A DNA stretch of 64,000 nt. Origin: an uncultured Bacteroidota bacterium (GTDB taxonomy: Bacteria > Bacteroidota > Bacteroidia > AKYH767-A > OLB10). Below, piece by piece: positions 17,201-27,099 of the stretch; the first letter of the stretch is position 1; each line of letters begins with the position of its first letter. A model generated the notes under the pieces. That model saw only the letters and a program-made list of their open reading frames with translations. It searched no databases and was not told where the DNA came from. The position numbers were made by a program, and so were the translations under genes. Location of the stretch: assembly GCA_900696575.1 (NCBI GenBank), contig CAADHD010000024.1, forward strand, positions 1-64,000, in the 5' to 3' direction.

Positions 17201-17998
17201 ATGCTCGAACTTTTTAAAATCGGTTTTCTCGAAGTACGTTGGCTGGATGTGATTGATGTACTTATTACCGCCTTTCTTCTTTACAAAGTATATGACCTGC
17301 TGAAAGGAACCGTTGCCATCAACATTTTTCTCGGAATCATTGCCATTTATATCCTATGGTGGCTGTGTTCGCGGGTGCTTGATATGAAATTACTCGGAGG
17401 AATTTTAGGGCAGTTTATCGGAGTGGGGGTGCTTGCACTCATTATTGTTTTTCAACAGGAAGTAAGACGATTTCTCATACTGCTCGGCTCGAAAAACATT
17501 TTTAAAAACAGCCGTATTGCCAGAAGATTTTTTATCAAAGGATTTCAGTTTGACAGCGAATCAAAAACCGATCTTAAGCCCATCCTGAAAGCGTGCACCA
17601 GCATGTCGAAAACAAAAACAGGCGCCATCATGGTTATAGAACGCAAAACCGACCTGAACTTTTATGCCGAAACCGGAGATGTGCTTAATGCCGATTTATC
17701 TAAGCGTGCTATTGAAAGCATCTTCTTTAAAAACAGCCCGCTTCACGATGGAGCCATTATCATCTCCGGAAATAAAATAAAAGCCGCACGCTGTGTTCTG
17801 CCGGTTACCGATAACACCGAATTACCTGCTCAATATGGAATGCGCCATCGTGCAGCGTTGGGTATAACTGAGCAAAGCGATGCCGTGGCCATTATCGTAT
17901 CAGAAGAAACAGGCGCTATTTCTGTTGCCGTTGACGGTAAAATCCAGACCAATATAGAACCCGAAGACCTGGAACAGCACCTCCATGAAATTTTGTGA
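17201..17998 (+). CDS. cdaA: Diadenylate cyclase, CdaA type
   Basis: N-terminal TM helices, then NSPLHDGAIIISGNKIKAARCVLPVT and YGMRHRAALGITEQSDAVAIIVSEETGAISVA (DGA and RHR motifs). Confidence 0.93.
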   Translation: MLELFKIGFLEVRWLDVIDVLITAFLLYKVYDLLKGTVAINIFLGIIAIYILWWLCSRVLDMKLLGGILGQFIGVGVLALIIVFQQEVRRFLILLGSKNIFKNSRIARRFFIKGFQFDSESKTDLKPILKACTSMSKTKTGAIMVIERKTDLNFYAETGDVLNADLSKRAIESIFFKNSPLHDGAIIISGNKIKAARCVLPVTDNTELPAQYGMRHRAALGITEQSDAVAIIVSEETGAISVAVDGKIQTNIEPEDLEQHLHEIL

Positions 17999-18043
17999 TT
18001 CTGTTAACAGAAACTTATTCTGCAATTTCGTGTTTTGCATGTA

Positions 18044-18688
18044 ATGAAATCTGTTTTTGTATTTAGCATGCTGCTGGTTGCTGCAGGTTGCAATGCAAGC
18101 CATCAGCAACCTTATGAAACACTTAAAACCATGTCTGAAAAAATTGAATCAAATTTAAAAACCGATACAGCCACCTTCGGTAACGGATGTTTCTGGTGTA
18201 CCGAAGCCATTTTTCAGGATTTGAAAGGCGTTTTGAAAGTTACTTCTGGCTATTCGGGCGGAAAGGTTAAAAATCCGACTTATAAAGAAGTCTGTTCCGG
18301 TTTGACAGGCCATGCCGAATGCCTGCAGATTATTTATAACCCGTCAGTAATTTCGTTTGAAGAACTATTGGAAGTTTTCTGGAAAACGCATGACCCCACT
18401 ACACTGAACCGGCAGGGAAATGATGTAGGCACACAGTACCGCTCCGTTATTTTTTTTCATGATGAAAAGCAGAAGCAACTCTCCGAACAATTCAAAAAAG
18501 AACTTGATGATTCCAACATTTTCGATAAGCCCATCGTTACGGAAATAACCGCTTTTGACATATTTTATCCTGCCGAAAATTATCATCAGGAGTATTACAA
18601 CCTGAACGGACAGGAACCCTATTGCCAGTATGTGATTCGTCCGAAGGTTGATAAATTCAGAAAGGTGTTTAAGGAAAAACTGAAGTAG
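18044..18688 (+). CDS. msrA: Peptide-methionine (S)-S-oxide reductase MsrA, putative lipoprotein
   Basis: FGNGCFWCTEAIFQDLKGVLKVTSGYSGG, YKEVCSGLTGHAEC, DVGTQYRSVIF. ATG at 18044 gives MKSVFVFSMLLVAAGCNAS, a lipobox-like N-terminus. Confidence 0.92.
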   Translation: MKSVFVFSMLLVAAGCNASHQQPYETLKTMSEKIESNLKTDTATFGNGCFWCTEAIFQDLKGVLKVTSGYSGGKVKNPTYKEVCSGLTGHAECLQIIYNPSVISFEELLEVFWKTHDPTTLNRQGNDVGTQYRSVIFFHDEKQKQLSEQFKKELDDSNIFDKPIVTEITAFDIFYPAENYHQEYYNLNGQEPYCQYVIRPKVDKFRKVFKEKLK

Positions 18689-18772
18689 CCTGCCATCATA
18701 AGTATGCGATGCAAACGCACCCCATGGGGAGATCTGCATTTCTATTGCTCAATTTTCTATTATTCAACTTCC

Positions 18773-19960
18773 TCAACCCTCCTCTCCTTTTTCTTGCTTG
18801 AGGTTATTGGTAAACAAAAATAAAACTGTCCGCAGGAAAATGTAAGCCAGCCAATAGCGAATTCTGGTAAACAGGCCAATGCCTTCATACTCATCTCTGG
18901 TGATAAGGCGACAATGGTTTTTGATTAAATCATCCATTTCCTTTTCAAAATCAGAGGCAAACTGCCTGTCCTGTATATCAAGATTCAGTTCAATGCTGGC
19001 CAGTGCACTGAGGTTGTTCAGGTTATAAGAGCCGATAGTAATGTTATATGAATCGAATACGGCTGCTTTGGCATGCAGTACTGTAGGCTGATATTCATAA
19101 ATGGCGATGTTATGACGCAGCAGCCAGTCGTACAGATAACGCTCTGCCAACTTGGCCATTTTCACATCAGAAATTCCGGCAAGCACTATTCTTATATTGA
19201 CTCCCCTTCGTGAAGCAGCGGCCAGCCGCATTCTGAAAATTCTGCCGGGAATAAAGTAACTGCTGATAAGAAGGATTGATTTTTCGGATTTAGAAATAAA
19301 CTCTGCATAGCTTTGGGTAATCTGGTTGCGTCCGCGTATCCAGTCGTTTCTTCTTATCCTTACCGGTATTAACGACTCGCTGGGCGAGTTTCTGAAAATT
19401 ATTTTTCTCTGTATTAAAGGTAATATCCGCTTTATCTCCGCACGATTCCACAGACGGTTACATACTTCGTGAAGCAAAGCCGATGTCTGACCCTGTGTAT
19501 AAATTGCCAAATCATACCAACCTTTCTTACCGTTTATATCATTGTAGCGGTTAGCAATATTTAACCCACCGACTAAAGAATGAAATTCATCAGCCACAAA
19601 AACTTTGTGGTGCAGTCTTCGGCCGAAATAAAATTTTTCGCTGCTGAACAAGGGTTCGAAATAACGGAAACTTATGCCTGATGCACGTAATTCCTGTACC
19701 AAATCATCCGGAAGCTTGGTGGCATATCCATCGCAGAGTACCAACACTTTCACACCGCGTTGCGCTGCAAGCTTCAATGCATTAATAATTCTCATGCCGG
19801 TTTCATCCGGATCAATAACGTATGTCTGAAGATGGATGCACTGTTTTGCTTTGTCAATCAACTCCTCCAGCAATTCAAAATACTCCAAGCCGCCATGAAC
19901 CAATCGTATTTTATTGTGCGGATTGTATGCCGAAAGCAGTTTAACTCGTCTTAGTCGCAT
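18773..19960 (-). CDS. Phospholipase D-like / cardiolipin synthase-like protein
   Basis: Two HxKx4D motifs: LHHKVFVADEFHSLVGGLNIANRYND and LHAKAAVFDSYNITIGSYNLNNLSALASIELN. Confidence 0.85.
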   Translation of the reverse strand: MRLRRVKLLSAYNPHNKIRLVHGGLEYFELLEELIDKAKQCIHLQTYVIDPDETGMRIINALKLAAQRGVKVLVLCDGYATKLPDDLVQELRASGISFRYFEPLFSSEKFYFGRRLHHKVFVADEFHSLVGGLNIANRYNDINGKKGWYDLAIYTQGQTSALLHEVCNRLWNRAEIKRILPLIQRKIIFRNSPSESLIPVRIRRNDWIRGRNQITQSYAEFISKSEKSILLISSYFIPGRIFRMRLAAASRRGVNIRIVLAGISDVKMAKLAERYLYDWLLRHNIAIYEYQPTVLHAKAAVFDSYNITIGSYNLNNLSALASIELNLDIQDRQFASDFEKEMDDLIKNHCRLITRDEYEGIGLFTRIRYWLAYIFLRTVLFLFTNNLKQEKGEEG

Positions 19961-20065
19961 AATGCAGGTGCGCTAAGTTCTGAAATGTTATGCTGAAGGC
20001 AGGTAAACATTCTGTATGAATGATTTTACCGGTTAACCGGTTTTAGCGTTGAGTCAGTAATAAAA

Positions 20066-20100
20066 TAAAAACCCCTCCGCCAAAGGCGGAAGGGCTTGGG
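20066..20100 (-). terminator. Rho-independent terminator
   Basis: Minus strand: cccttccgcc-ttt-ggcggagggg followed by tttttatttt, downstream of the 20132 stop. Confidence 0.75.
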
Positions 20101-20131
20101 TTGTTTAGTTTAGGTTAACCCGGGGCTTATG

Positions 20132-23050
20132 TTAATTAACTGAAAAGCGGTGGGAGTGGTTGGTCATGTTTCCTTTCAGATTGAGTATGTACATGCCTTT
20201 GGAAACATCTTTCAGCGGCAAAGTAACAGAATTAAAACCTGCATTGCCGGTATGAGAGAACTCATATACTTTACGTCCGGCCATGTCAGTAATGGAGAGC
20301 GTGATATTATCCTGCTGAGTCATGCTCCAGCGGATGTTAAGTTCATCTTTTGCAGGAACGGGAAAGGCATTGAAAAAAACAACATTCTGCAGTGAGTTAA
20401 CCGAAAGCGGAACGCCATCCCATAATTCAAGATCATCTACCAGTGCTTCTACTAAACTGCCCTGGCCGGCATCTTCGCCAATAAACCGGATTTTGACATT
20501 GGCTGTGGGTGTAACATAATCAGCCACACGGAAGGCAAACCTGCGCCAGCTATGATCGCTTACATTGGTGTTTTCTATGTCAGTCCATGTATTACCTCCA
20601 TCATTCGAGATAGCCACCTGCCAGTAATCAGTTCCGGGAGTAGCACCCTGATCGTTGGTGTACCAGCGCCAGTAGGTAAATGCTGGATTTACATAAGATG
20701 ACAGATCATATGTTGGAGAGATGAGGGTTGTTTTTCCTCCATCAATATCATCTGTACCGGCACCTGTTGCAGGATTATTACCGGTTACAGCACAGTTCAC
20801 ACCAGGAACAGGAGTATGGTCATCACCGGGTTGCACCATGCCTGAAGTACCGGTTAAATAAGTCGGATTGGGATTGGCAATAACCCAGATTCCGGTGGTG
20901 GCACCATCGCCCGGAGCGCCAAGAGTCCATCCGGTTGAGTTTTCAACAAAGTTGGAGTTAAGCAGGGTGTAATCATTCAAAACATAAAAAGGAATGTTGG
21001 GATTGGTAGCATCATCGGCTCTTAGCGGAAGGCTTCCTATGGTAGTATTGAATCCCTGGCATGAATACACATAGTCAATATAATAATGGGTAATGCTGCC
21101 GGGCACCTGCGGAGGAATGCTGCCTGAGAAGTTAAGCCCACCGGTGTTATTCATAGTAAAAGGAATCCATGATCCGTTGCCATCAGGTTTGTAATATCCG
21201 CTGAGTACGGTGTTGGGAATAAGCCCTCCGGTAGAAGCCGATAGAGTGATAGGATTTTGAGAAGAAGCAACGAGCGGCTCTGTATGCAGTACTTCGGAAA
21301 CAAAACCACCGTCAAAAATTCCATGTCGGGCAAAAGCTGCTGTTATTTCACAATAGCGGGGAGTGCCGTTGGTTAAATCGCCATCGTTATCATCGGCAAT
21401 CAATGCCGCAACCAGTATCTGTTCAAAAAGAAACCCTTCATTGCCGTCACTGGCATCACAGAGGGCTGCGTAGGTTTCCCAGAGCAAGGCCATGCGGTCT
21501 TGCTGACTTCCGAAATTAATACCCGTATCCCACCAGGCTCCGGCTATAATCTCACCATCGGCATGCACCTCGCCAACAAGATCCTGAGGATATACCTTAG
21601 GATTAATATCATACCTGCGTACAAAACCGGAAGGATTGTTCTGAAAGAATCCAATACCCAGAACCGGATCTTCGGTAATGGCATTTGCCCACAGGTCGGC
21701 ATAACCTTCGCCCATGGCGCCATTGCTCCAACTGCCGCCATAAGTACTGTACACATCGTAGTTTATTCCATGTCCGTATTCATGATAAACTACATCAGGA
21801 ACCAATGAAGTAGCATTACATCCACCTCCCTCAGCAAAAAAGTTTATGCTGGTTCCGCTGTAAAAGGCATTGCAGGAACCGGCCACATCCACATTGGTAG
21901 TCATTACAAAATCCATGGTATTTTCTGCAGGACTGCCCGTTGCCGTTGCTTTATAATAATCATGCACTTCCTGCACTGCCCAATAAGCTGTTAATTCTTT
22001 GATGTTGGCAGAAAGATCGTAGTCAACTGTATTAGCTCCCGGATTGAGATTTACTGTTACTGTTGGTGTATTGTTTCCGGTGTAAACCCTTGCCCATCTT
22101 CCATGTAAAGGAATAGTAGCCGAAACCGGTGAAGTATTTGGTAATGTTACCTGACCATTACCATCGGTGTAATAAATATTTCCTCCAATCACTACGCGCT
22201 GATGCTTCAATGGACGTACGGCTGAAGGGTTGTAAGGATTCAATGGATAAACAGTAGCAGTTATGGAAACATCTGTATTTACCGATGGATTGTGAGAACA
22301 AATCTGAGTTATGCGGTTCTGGCGGTAAAGTACTTCGCCATTATGCGCATCAACCAATGTGTAGTAACGTGCAGGAAAGCCTTCTTCGTTAACAGCATCC
22401 ACAAATACTTCATAGACTAAATGGTAATTGTATTTCCGTTCAGCCGGAATGGGAAGAATCTTTAAGCCCTGCTCTGCCTTTGATTGATTGACGGCATATT
22501 GAATATCGCTGTACGCAGCGCTTTCTGCCTGCTGACGGGTTAAAGCAGGAGTAAGATTAATGTTGATGTCATTCCTGAAATCAAGACTGAAATTTATAAT
22601 GCGTCCGTCTTTGGTCATGGCTACATGGCCTTTGGCCCACAGCACTTCCAATCCCTGATGGACTTGCCTGTAATGAACATAGTAATGTTTCTTATTCGGT
22701 ACGACACTTCGTAATGTGATTTCATTTCGTGGAATAGTAAACCGGTTCAATTCATTGTTCATGAAATGATCGGCAATTTCCTGCGGACCGGAAGCCGGAA
22801 TACCTTTAACAGGTTTTCCATAAGCAAGGCGCGGAAGGCCGGTGCATTCATCAAACGAAGTTTTCCATTCGCCATGTTGCGAAATAAAATGCTGCCATGC
22901 GGCTGAATTTCTAAGCTCCTGCTGAACGGCAGGCTTTATACGGTTTGTTTTACTGTTGACAAAAGTCTTTTTATAAGGATCATGACTGTGTTCATGTGCC
23001 AATACATTTCCAAAAACAAAGACTGTTAAAACAATAAGCAGTTTTTTCAT
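20132..23050 (-). CDS. M36 (fungalysin)-type zinc metallopeptidase with FTP propeptide and T9SS sorting domain
   Basis: VVYHEYGHGINYDVYSTYGGSWSNGAMGEGYADLWANAITEDP (HExxH...E); C-terminal FFNAFPVPAKDELNIRWSM...KGMYILNLKGN. Confidence 0.9.
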   Translation of the reverse strand: MKKLLIVLTVFVFGNVLAHEHSHDPYKKTFVNSKTNRIKPAVQQELRNSAAWQHFISQHGEWKTSFDECTGLPRLAYGKPVKGIPASGPQEIADHFMNNELNRFTIPRNEITLRSVVPNKKHYYVHYRQVHQGLEVLWAKGHVAMTKDGRIINFSLDFRNDININLTPALTRQQAESAAYSDIQYAVNQSKAEQGLKILPIPAERKYNYHLVYEVFVDAVNEEGFPARYYTLVDAHNGEVLYRQNRITQICSHNPSVNTDVSITATVYPLNPYNPSAVRPLKHQRVVIGGNIYYTDGNGQVTLPNTSPVSATIPLHGRWARVYTGNNTPTVTVNLNPGANTVDYDLSANIKELTAYWAVQEVHDYYKATATGSPAENTMDFVMTTNVDVAGSCNAFYSGTSINFFAEGGGCNATSLVPDVVYHEYGHGINYDVYSTYGGSWSNGAMGEGYADLWANAITEDPVLGIGFFQNNPSGFVRRYDINPKVYPQDLVGEVHADGEIIAGAWWDTGINFGSQQDRMALLWETYAALCDASDGNEGFLFEQILVAALIADDNDGDLTNGTPRYCEITAAFARHGIFDGGFVSEVLHTEPLVASSQNPITLSASTGGLIPNTVLSGYYKPDGNGSWIPFTMNNTGGLNFSGSIPPQVPGSITHYYIDYVYSCQGFNTTIGSLPLRADDATNPNIPFYVLNDYTLLNSNFVENSTGWTLGAPGDGATTGIWVIANPNPTYLTGTSGMVQPGDDHTPVPGVNCAVTGNNPATGAGTDDIDGGKTTLISPTYDLSSYVNPAFTYWRWYTNDQGATPGTDYWQVAISNDGGNTWTDIENTNVSDHSWRRFAFRVADYVTPTANVKIRFIGEDAGQGSLVEALVDDLELWDGVPLSVNSLQNVVFFNAFPVPAKDELNIRWSMTQQDNITLSITDMAGRKVYEFSHTGNAGFNSVTLPLKDVSKGMYILNLKGNMTNHSHRFSVN

Positions 23051-23080
23051 AAAGCGTGTTGATTATTTGGTTTGAAGTAA

Positions 23081-23088
23081 CAAACATA
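23081..23088 (-). promoter_or_regulatory. Candidate Bacteroidota -7 element TATGTTTG
   Basis: Reverse complement of caaacata matches TAnnTTTG, about 31 nt upstream of the 23050 start. Confidence 0.4.
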
Positions 23089-23163
23089 CGGAAAGCAAAA
23101 CATCTGTCAGCTTATTAGTAGCCGAATTCAAAAAAAACATAAATAAGTAATAACCTGCCTTTA

Positions 23164-24006
23164 TCAGCCGTAGTAATTCCTTCGCTTGTTGCGCCAGTAA
23201 CGAATCAGTATAAAACCGAAAAGCATACCGCCAAGGTGGGCAAAATGGGCAACATTATCAGCCGGATTATTCTGAAAACCGCTGTACAGTTCATATAGCC
23301 CGAAAATGGCCACAAAGTATTTTGCCTTGATGGGCAGTGCAAAATAGAGATAGATAATCATATTGGGAAACATCATACCGAAAGCGAGCAGCACTCCGAA
23401 AACTGCTCCCGAAGCGCCAACTGTTGGAATATCGCGCTTTACTTCGAACAACCGGTTCAGGGCCGTTACAGACTCTTCGGCTACAAACGGACTTTGGGGA
23501 TACTGCTGCCAGGTGTAATACACATCGCTTAAATGAGTAGCCACTTCGCCACGGGCAAAGGCATTGTATTTTTGAATCATGGCTTCGAAATCAACCAGAT
23601 TGGGTGAAACAGCATAAGCATCAAGTACGCTCTTCATCTGATTCATCTCCCATCCGGTGGCAAGCGTATGAATAAATGCTGCGCCCAATCCGCAAACCAT
23701 GTAAAAGGTCAGAAAGCGTTTGCTGCCCCAAACATTTTCGAGCATGTTACCAAACATCCACAAGGCAAACATGTTCGACAGTAAATGCCAGAAACTGCCG
23801 TGTAAAAAAAGATGAGTAATGAACTGGGTGTAATGAAATTCGGGCGAGGTGAAATAATAAAGCCCGAACATGCTGTTCAAGTCAATCCCGAATTTCGCAG
23901 CAAGCACATTGGAACTCAGAAACACCAGGCCGTTAATGATGAGCAGATTTTTAACAACATCAGGCAACAGTTTAAATGCAGAGGGCCGGTAAGGTTGGTA
24001 GTTCAT
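23164..24006 (-). CDS. Rhomboid family intramembrane serine protease
   Basis: HLFLHGSFWHLLSNMFALWMFGNMLE, TVGASGAVFGVLLAF (GASG), NVAHFAHLGGMLFGF (catalytic His helix). Confidence 0.9.
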   Translation of the reverse strand: MNYQPYRPSAFKLLPDVVKNLLIINGLVFLSSNVLAAKFGIDLNSMFGLYYFTSPEFHYTQFITHLFLHGSFWHLLSNMFALWMFGNMLENVWGSKRFLTFYMVCGLGAAFIHTLATGWEMNQMKSVLDAYAVSPNLVDFEAMIQKYNAFARGEVATHLSDVYYTWQQYPQSPFVAEESVTALNRLFEVKRDIPTVGASGAVFGVLLAFGMMFPNMIIYLYFALPIKAKYFVAIFGLYELYSGFQNNPADNVAHFAHLGGMLFGFILIRYWRNKRRNYYG

Positions 24007-24009
24007 GGT

Positions 24010-25821
24010 TTATAATCGGGAAGGAGATCTGAATTTTTGAGTTAATTCTTCCTGAGAAATGCTGGTCATTATTTTTCTTCCTCCCGGAGTATGATTAGGA
24101 TTTTCAGTATTAAAAAGTTGCTCTATGAAATGTTTAATTTCTTCTTTGTTTTTTGGAAAGGCTGATGCTCTGGCACGTGCATGCGCAAGCCTTCTGGCCA
24201 GATGATGCAAAGGATTTGATTTCAATTCAGGCACATTCTGCTTAACATCATCAAGCAATTGATCCAGTACAGTACGTATGTCGGTTTCTGCAAAGCCCGG
24301 GGGTATGCCGTTAATGATGAATGTGTTCTTCCCGAATTCAGAAATATCAAATCCGAATTTCTTCAATTCTTCGATAGTGTCATTAAGCAAAACAAAATCA
24401 GCAGCATTGAATTCAAGCATTTTCGGAAAAAGCGTTTGCTGGCTGCGATGCCGGTGCTTCGTTTCGGCAATCAGATTGTCAAAATGAACTCTCACCTGAG
24501 CGGCATACACATCCACAAAATAAAGCGTTCCATCTGTTTCGAACATTACATACTTACCTAAAACAGGGGTAAAAACTTCGGCCGGAAGCTCTTCCCAAAA
24601 TCTCTTCTGTACTGTTTTTTCCGGTTGTTCAACTGCTGTGGAAGAAGCCATGGCCGCTGTTTCCTCATGCATTTTAATCCATTCCTTAACAGGAGTGATT
24701 TCCTTACGGTCAGAATTAAATGGATTGTATGATGGATCAACTTTAACAGTTGGCATCTTGGGTGTTTCTTTAAATTTGGACGGAGGTAACTGAAACGCTG
24801 CTTCCTGATCAAAATCGAGCGAAGGCATAATACTGAATTTACCCAATGCTCTTTTAACTGCTGATTTAAGAATGGAATAAACCAGCCGTTCATCCTGAAA
24901 TTTTATTTCTGTTTTGGTGGGATGGATATTTACATCAATGGATGCAGGATCCATAGCCAGATGAATGAAGTAGGATGCATAAGCATCTTTCGGCAGTAAT
25001 CCGGCAAATGCACCGGTAACCGCATGGTGCAGGTAGCCGTCTTTTATAAATCGGCCGTTCAGAAAAAAGAACTGCTCTCCCCTGCTCTTCCGGCAGAACT
25101 CCGGTTTGATGACGTATCCGCTGATGTTAAGCGCAGTGGTATTTTCTTCTACAGGCACTAACCGTTCGTTGTATTGATTTCCATAAAGCTGAATAATGCG
25201 TTGCTTAAGATTGCCTGCCGGGAACTGATGGATTTCATTGCCATCGTGTTGCAGACGATAAGCAATACCGGGATGAGCCAATGCCTGCCTTTCAAACTCA
25301 TCAATCAAATGACGGGTTTCTGCTGCATTCGATTTCAGAAAATTTCTGCGTGCCGGTACATTAAAAAATAAATTGCGAACTGCCAGAGAAGTACCGTTGT
25401 TGCAGGCTGTTTGCTCCTGTGTTTTCAATTCGCTGCCTTCAATAATAAGCAACGTTCCGGTTTCTTCCTCATGCAACTTGGTTTTCAACTCCACCTGAGC
25501 TATAGCGGCAATGGAGGCAAGCGCCTCTCCCCTAAAACCCATGGTACGGATATACGAAAGTTCATCTGCCGTTTTGATTTTGGAAGTAGCATGCCGTTCA
25601 AAACACATGCGTGCATCGTTCATACTCATGCCGCAGCCGTTGTCAATTACCTGAATTAATGTTTTGCCGGCCTCTTTCAGAATTACCTGAATGGAACCGG
25701 CTCCTGCATCCACCGAATTTTCCATCATCTCTTTCAAGGCAGAAGCCGGACGCTGAATGACTTCACCGGCTGCAATCTGGCTGGCTACATGGTCGGGAAG
25801 CAGTTGAATAATATCGCTCAT
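24010..25821 (-). CDS. mutL: DNA mismatch repair protein MutL
   Basis: IIQLLPDHVASQIAAGEVIQRPASALKEMMENSVDAGA, IDNGCGM, TMGFRGEALASIAA. Confidence 0.95.
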   Translation of the reverse strand: MSDIIQLLPDHVASQIAAGEVIQRPASALKEMMENSVDAGAGSIQVILKEAGKTLIQVIDNGCGMSMNDARMCFERHATSKIKTADELSYIRTMGFRGEALASIAAIAQVELKTKLHEEETGTLLIIEGSELKTQEQTACNNGTSLAVRNLFFNVPARRNFLKSNAAETRHLIDEFERQALAHPGIAYRLQHDGNEIHQFPAGNLKQRIIQLYGNQYNERLVPVEENTTALNISGYVIKPEFCRKSRGEQFFFLNGRFIKDGYLHHAVTGAFAGLLPKDAYASYFIHLAMDPASIDVNIHPTKTEIKFQDERLVYSILKSAVKRALGKFSIMPSLDFDQEAAFQLPPSKFKETPKMPTVKVDPSYNPFNSDRKEITPVKEWIKMHEETAAMASSTAVEQPEKTVQKRFWEELPAEVFTPVLGKYVMFETDGTLYFVDVYAAQVRVHFDNLIAETKHRHRSQQTLFPKMLEFNAADFVLLNDTIEELKKFGFDISEFGKNTFIINGIPPGFAETDIRTVLDQLLDDVKQNVPELKSNPLHHLARRLAHARARASAFPKNKEEIKHFIEQLFNTENPNHTPGGRKIMTSISQEELTQKFRSPSRL

Positions 25822-25824
25822 CTT

Positions 25825-26079
25825 TTAAAAGAAAATATACCATGCCATCAGTATCAGGGTAGCAGCAATAACAATAATGCGGATGGACGATTGGCGGGAT
25901 GCATTTGACTTTTTCCGTTTCCGCTCGCGAAACTGCAGTTTCATACGGGTGGAAACATCTGTTTCAACATTCTTTGAGCGATTCACTCTTGCTTCAAAAG
26001 CTTCTTTTTCCGCATCGTAATAACGGGTGCGCATTTCAAACCTTTTCGGTTTGCGTGTTTTGAACAGAGAGGCAATCAT
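25825..26079 (-). CDS. Small hypothetical protein with C-terminal transmembrane helix
   Basis: Start taken at MIASLFKTRKPKRFEMRTRYYDAEKEAFEARV. The extended ORF to 26202 would overlap the divergent gene at 26179. C-terminus IRIIVIAATLILMAWYIFF. Immediately upstream of mutL. Confidence 0.65.
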   Translation of the reverse strand: MIASLFKTRKPKRFEMRTRYYDAEKEAFEARVNRSKNVETDVSTRMKLQFRERKRKKSNASRQSSIRIIVIAATLILMAWYIFF

Positions 26080-26178
26080 TGTACGGCCACAAATGTAAGG
26101 ATAGCCGCCTGAGCAGAAAGGACAGGCTTTTACAATTTCTACTTTTGAGCCGCAGAACTTCACTGCCCTTTCAACCTG

Positions 26179-27099
26179 ATGATCAGAAATTTTTTGTTTC
26201 ACCGTGTTAATCCTAAGCGCGATGCTTTGTGGGACCCCATGGATGTTCAGCTTTTTGACCGTTGCATTGAATTTATCACCCGTAATTTTGAAACCGCTTT
26301 AATTGAAGAACTGGCACTTACTGACAAGTTGAAGTTTAAAAACCGCTTTGCCACCATCATGTTTGATGATGGCTACAAAGACAACATTGAATATGCCGCT
26401 CCCATTCTTAAAAAATACAACTGCAAGGCTTCTTTTTATGTGGTAACCGATTGCATTAACAAAAACTTTCCTACGTGGACTCATCTGCTCGAACATCTTT
26501 TTCAGTTCACTTCTAAAAAAGAACTGGTTATGGATTTTAATTTTCTTCCGGCAGCCCTTCAAATAAAAAAACTGAATGATACAGCCGAAAGATTGAGTTA
26601 CGTAAAAAAACTCAAACCTTTTCTAAAAACCTTGCCGCATGAACAAAGGAATGAGGCTATTGACCGCATTCTTAAAAGTTATGATGACACCGAAATTCCG
26701 GCACTGATGATGAGTTGGAATGATTTGCAGCAACTGCGCAGCGAAGGGCACTACATCGGCTCACACAGTGTAAGCCATTGCATGCTGGGTACCATGAGCG
26801 ATGAACGAGAAATAACCTATGAATTGGTTGAATCAGGAAAAAGGATCAAAGAAATGCTTGGTTATTTTCCAATAACGATTTCTTACCCTGTAGGCAGTTA
26901 CAATGAAGCCACCAAACGATTGGCACGTAAGGCAGGATATAAAATTGGATTAGCTGTTAAGCAAGATATTTATGATCCTTCAAAAAGTGATGAATTTGAA
27001 ATTCCGCGTATTGAACTGTACAATGAGTTCTGGTGGAAAACACGGTTGCGCATTTCCAACTCTCTTGAGAATTTTAAAAAACTGATTGGCTACCGATGA
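26179..27099 (+). CDS. Polysaccharide deacetylase (NodB-homology) family protein
   Basis: FATIMFDDGYKDNIEYAAPILKKYNCKASFYVVT and IGSHSVSHCMLGTMSDEREITYEL. Confidence 0.9.
   Translation: MIRNFLFHRVNPKRDALWDPMDVQLFDRCIEFITRNFETALIEELALTDKLKFKNRFATIMFDDGYKDNIEYAAPILKKYNCKASFYVVTDCINKNFPTWTHLLEHLFQFTSKKELVMDFNFLPAALQIKKLNDTAERLSYVKKLKPFLKTLPHEQRNEAIDRILKSYDDTEIPALMMSWNDLQQLRSEGHYIGSHSVSHCMLGTMSDEREITYELVESGKRIKEMLGYFPITISYPVGSYNEATKRLARKAGYKIGLAVKQDIYDPSKSDEFEIPRIELYNEFWWKTRLRISNSLENFKKLIGYR

Noticed and set aside
25825-26202. Extended 125-aa version of the small protein with a CPFCSGGYPYIC motif
   Set aside because: The extension overlaps the divergent deacetylase start at 26179, and the internal MIASLFKTRKPKRF start is more typical. 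The Cys-rich part is probably not translated, but this needs proteomic confirmation.
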